IMG/VR virus record: IMGVR_UViG_3300029266_000554
Coordinates: 1-27,516 of that record
Direction: 5' to 3' (one strand)
Source of the DNA: a virus
Length of the DNA: 27,516 bases
Within the stretch, counting starts at the first letter, position 1. The number at the start of each line of letters is the position of its first letter. Below, in pieces: positions 26,640-27,516 of this stretch. The notes below the pieces were generated by a model. It was given only the letters and a program-made list of their open reading frames with translations. It was not told the origin of the DNA and ran no database searches. Made by a program: the position numbers and the translations under genes.

Positions 26640-27516
26640 TTAAATCATAATAGTAAACTCTTTTCTAGTCCTCCCTTGTACTATGTGTAGGTTCTGTTTA
26701 GCCCGTGTAACACCTACGTAAAACGCTCGGCACTCGTTGTCAGGGCTTCTTATAAGCTCGTCATAAGTTTTGGTAGCTACGTCAGTTAAAAGTATGACGT
26801 TATCACACTCGCCTCCTTTAGTGGCGTGTATAGTATTCATTTTAATTCGTGAAGAGTTTACTTTTTCACCCTTCCTTAAACCACTAATAATGTATTGTTT
26901 ATTTGTATCCCCCAACAGGTCAAAACACTCGTGCCATATTCCATCTACCATAAGACCATAGTCTTTTTTAAGTTGATTGATATTAAAAAAAGCTTCTGGG
27001 TCTGCTTGTTTCATAGTTTTAAAACCTACCTTAACACCTTTACCAGCTTTCATGTAGCCGTAAATCTTTTTAATTCTGTATGCTTCTATACTCGTGCCAT
27101 TACGTAAATTTTCCCAGTCTTTTATAGCCTGTATTAGATTATCAGTAACACTAGGTTTACCACTTTTAGTGTAGAAATACCCAGCATTTCTTACATGCTC
27201 TTCTACTTTAATCAATAGATAATTATTCCTTGCAAGGATCAACCACTCGCCTTCAGATATGTCTATGTGCTCAAAACTTTTATGGTAATTTACTGAACCT
27301 TCTTCTTCTTTAGGTATCCATGTTTTTTGACGCCTGTGTTTTATACGGCTAACTATGTTTAAAGCTACGTCGTGCACTTTTCTGGGGACTCTATAAGATT
27401 GGTCTAAATATATTTCTTTGCCTGCTAAGTTTATAAAATGATTTGTATCTGCACCTGCCCATTTATATATAGCTTGGTCATCATCACCAGCTATATAAAC
27501 ATGGTCTACGTTTTGA
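26640..27516 (-). CDS. UvrD/Dda-like superfamily 1 helicase, C-terminal part
   Basis: The frame is open from the window end to the stop at 26640 (about 292 residues), so the N-terminus with Walker A is missing. Visible motifs: III (VYIAGDDDQAIYKWAGAD), IV (LDQSYRVP), V (NTIHATKGGECDNVILLTD) and VI (ECRAFYVGVTRAKQNLHIV). The order and spacing are those of UvrD-like 3'-5' or Dda-like phage helicases. It would unwind DNA for the family A polymerase encoded downstream. A GTG at 27377 is an internal codon, not the start. Confidence 0.9.
   Translation of the reverse strand, partial: QNVDHVYIAGDDDQAIYKWAGADTNHFINLAGKEIYLDQSYRVPRKVHDVALNIVSRIKHRRQKTWIPKEEEGSVNYHKSFEHIDISEGEWLILARNNYLLIKVEEHVRNAGYFYTKSGKPSVTDNLIQAIKDWENLRNGTSIEAYRIKKIYGYMKAGKGVKVGFKTMKQADPEAFFNINQLKKDYGLMVDGIWHECFDLLGDTNKQYIISGLRKGEKVNSSRIKMNTIHATKGGECDNVILLTDVATKTYDELIRSPDNECRAFYVGVTRAKQNLHIVQGRTRKEFTIMI

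Overview
The window looks like about 27.5 kb from the genome of an AT-rich, double-stranded DNA tailed phage (Caudoviricetes), probably marine. It carries a capsid and packaging module, a phage-type replication module and many overlapping tiny genes. Several proteins (the large portal, the scaffold, the Lys/Gly/Met-rich mini-proteins, the GroES-like protein) resemble types I associate with marine virome contigs. The host cannot be fixed from the sequence. No integrase, tRNA, CRISPR array or insertion sequence was seen. Tail genes, and therefore morphology, lie outside the window.

Layout: nearly everything is on the minus strand, so transcription runs right to left. (1) 27516-19062 is a tightly coupled replication and DNA-metabolism operon: UvrD-like helicase (cut by the window end), a conserved unknown, two PD-(D/E)XK nucleases (one Cas4/RecB-like with an Fe-S cysteine set), an alpha-glutamyl/putrescinyl-thymine-pyrophosphorylase-like protein, a TAGT-like glycosyltransferase, a ThyA-family synthase or hydroxymethylase, a YfbR-like nucleotidase, an Nmad1/DUF1599-like protein, a cytidylyltransferase-like protein, a family A DNA polymerase with Leu at the 762 position, and a sigma-region-4-like HTH protein. 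(2) 19061-10693 is an accessory block of about 22 mostly tiny genes in short operons. Eight of these operons are preceded by copies of one promoter design (TTGACTATGC-TTTACC-N17-TATTAT). This block also holds the small terminase, a 2OG-Fe(II) oxygenase and several zinc-ribbon mini-proteins. (3) 10692-8850 is a repeat-rich region with the only two plus-strand genes, two paralogues that each have a promoter and a textbook terminator, surrounded by hairpins, AT-rich palindromes and GATC palindromes. (4) 8849-1 is the late module: two unknowns, large terminase, portal, a cluster of mini-proteins, a GroES-like co-chaperonin, scaffold, two head-region proteins and the start of the major capsid protein.

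The most interesting content is: a probable thymine-type DNA hypermodification cassette (about 21.6-25.7 kb); a small protein family with a conserved LNYD[IL] C-terminus (three stand-alone copies and one fused to a larger protein), three of them driven by TTTACTTTACTT promoters; the eight-copy promoter network; and a 360-nt noncoding stretch (14281-14640) full of perfect stems.

All family names come from reading motifs by eye. No database search was run.
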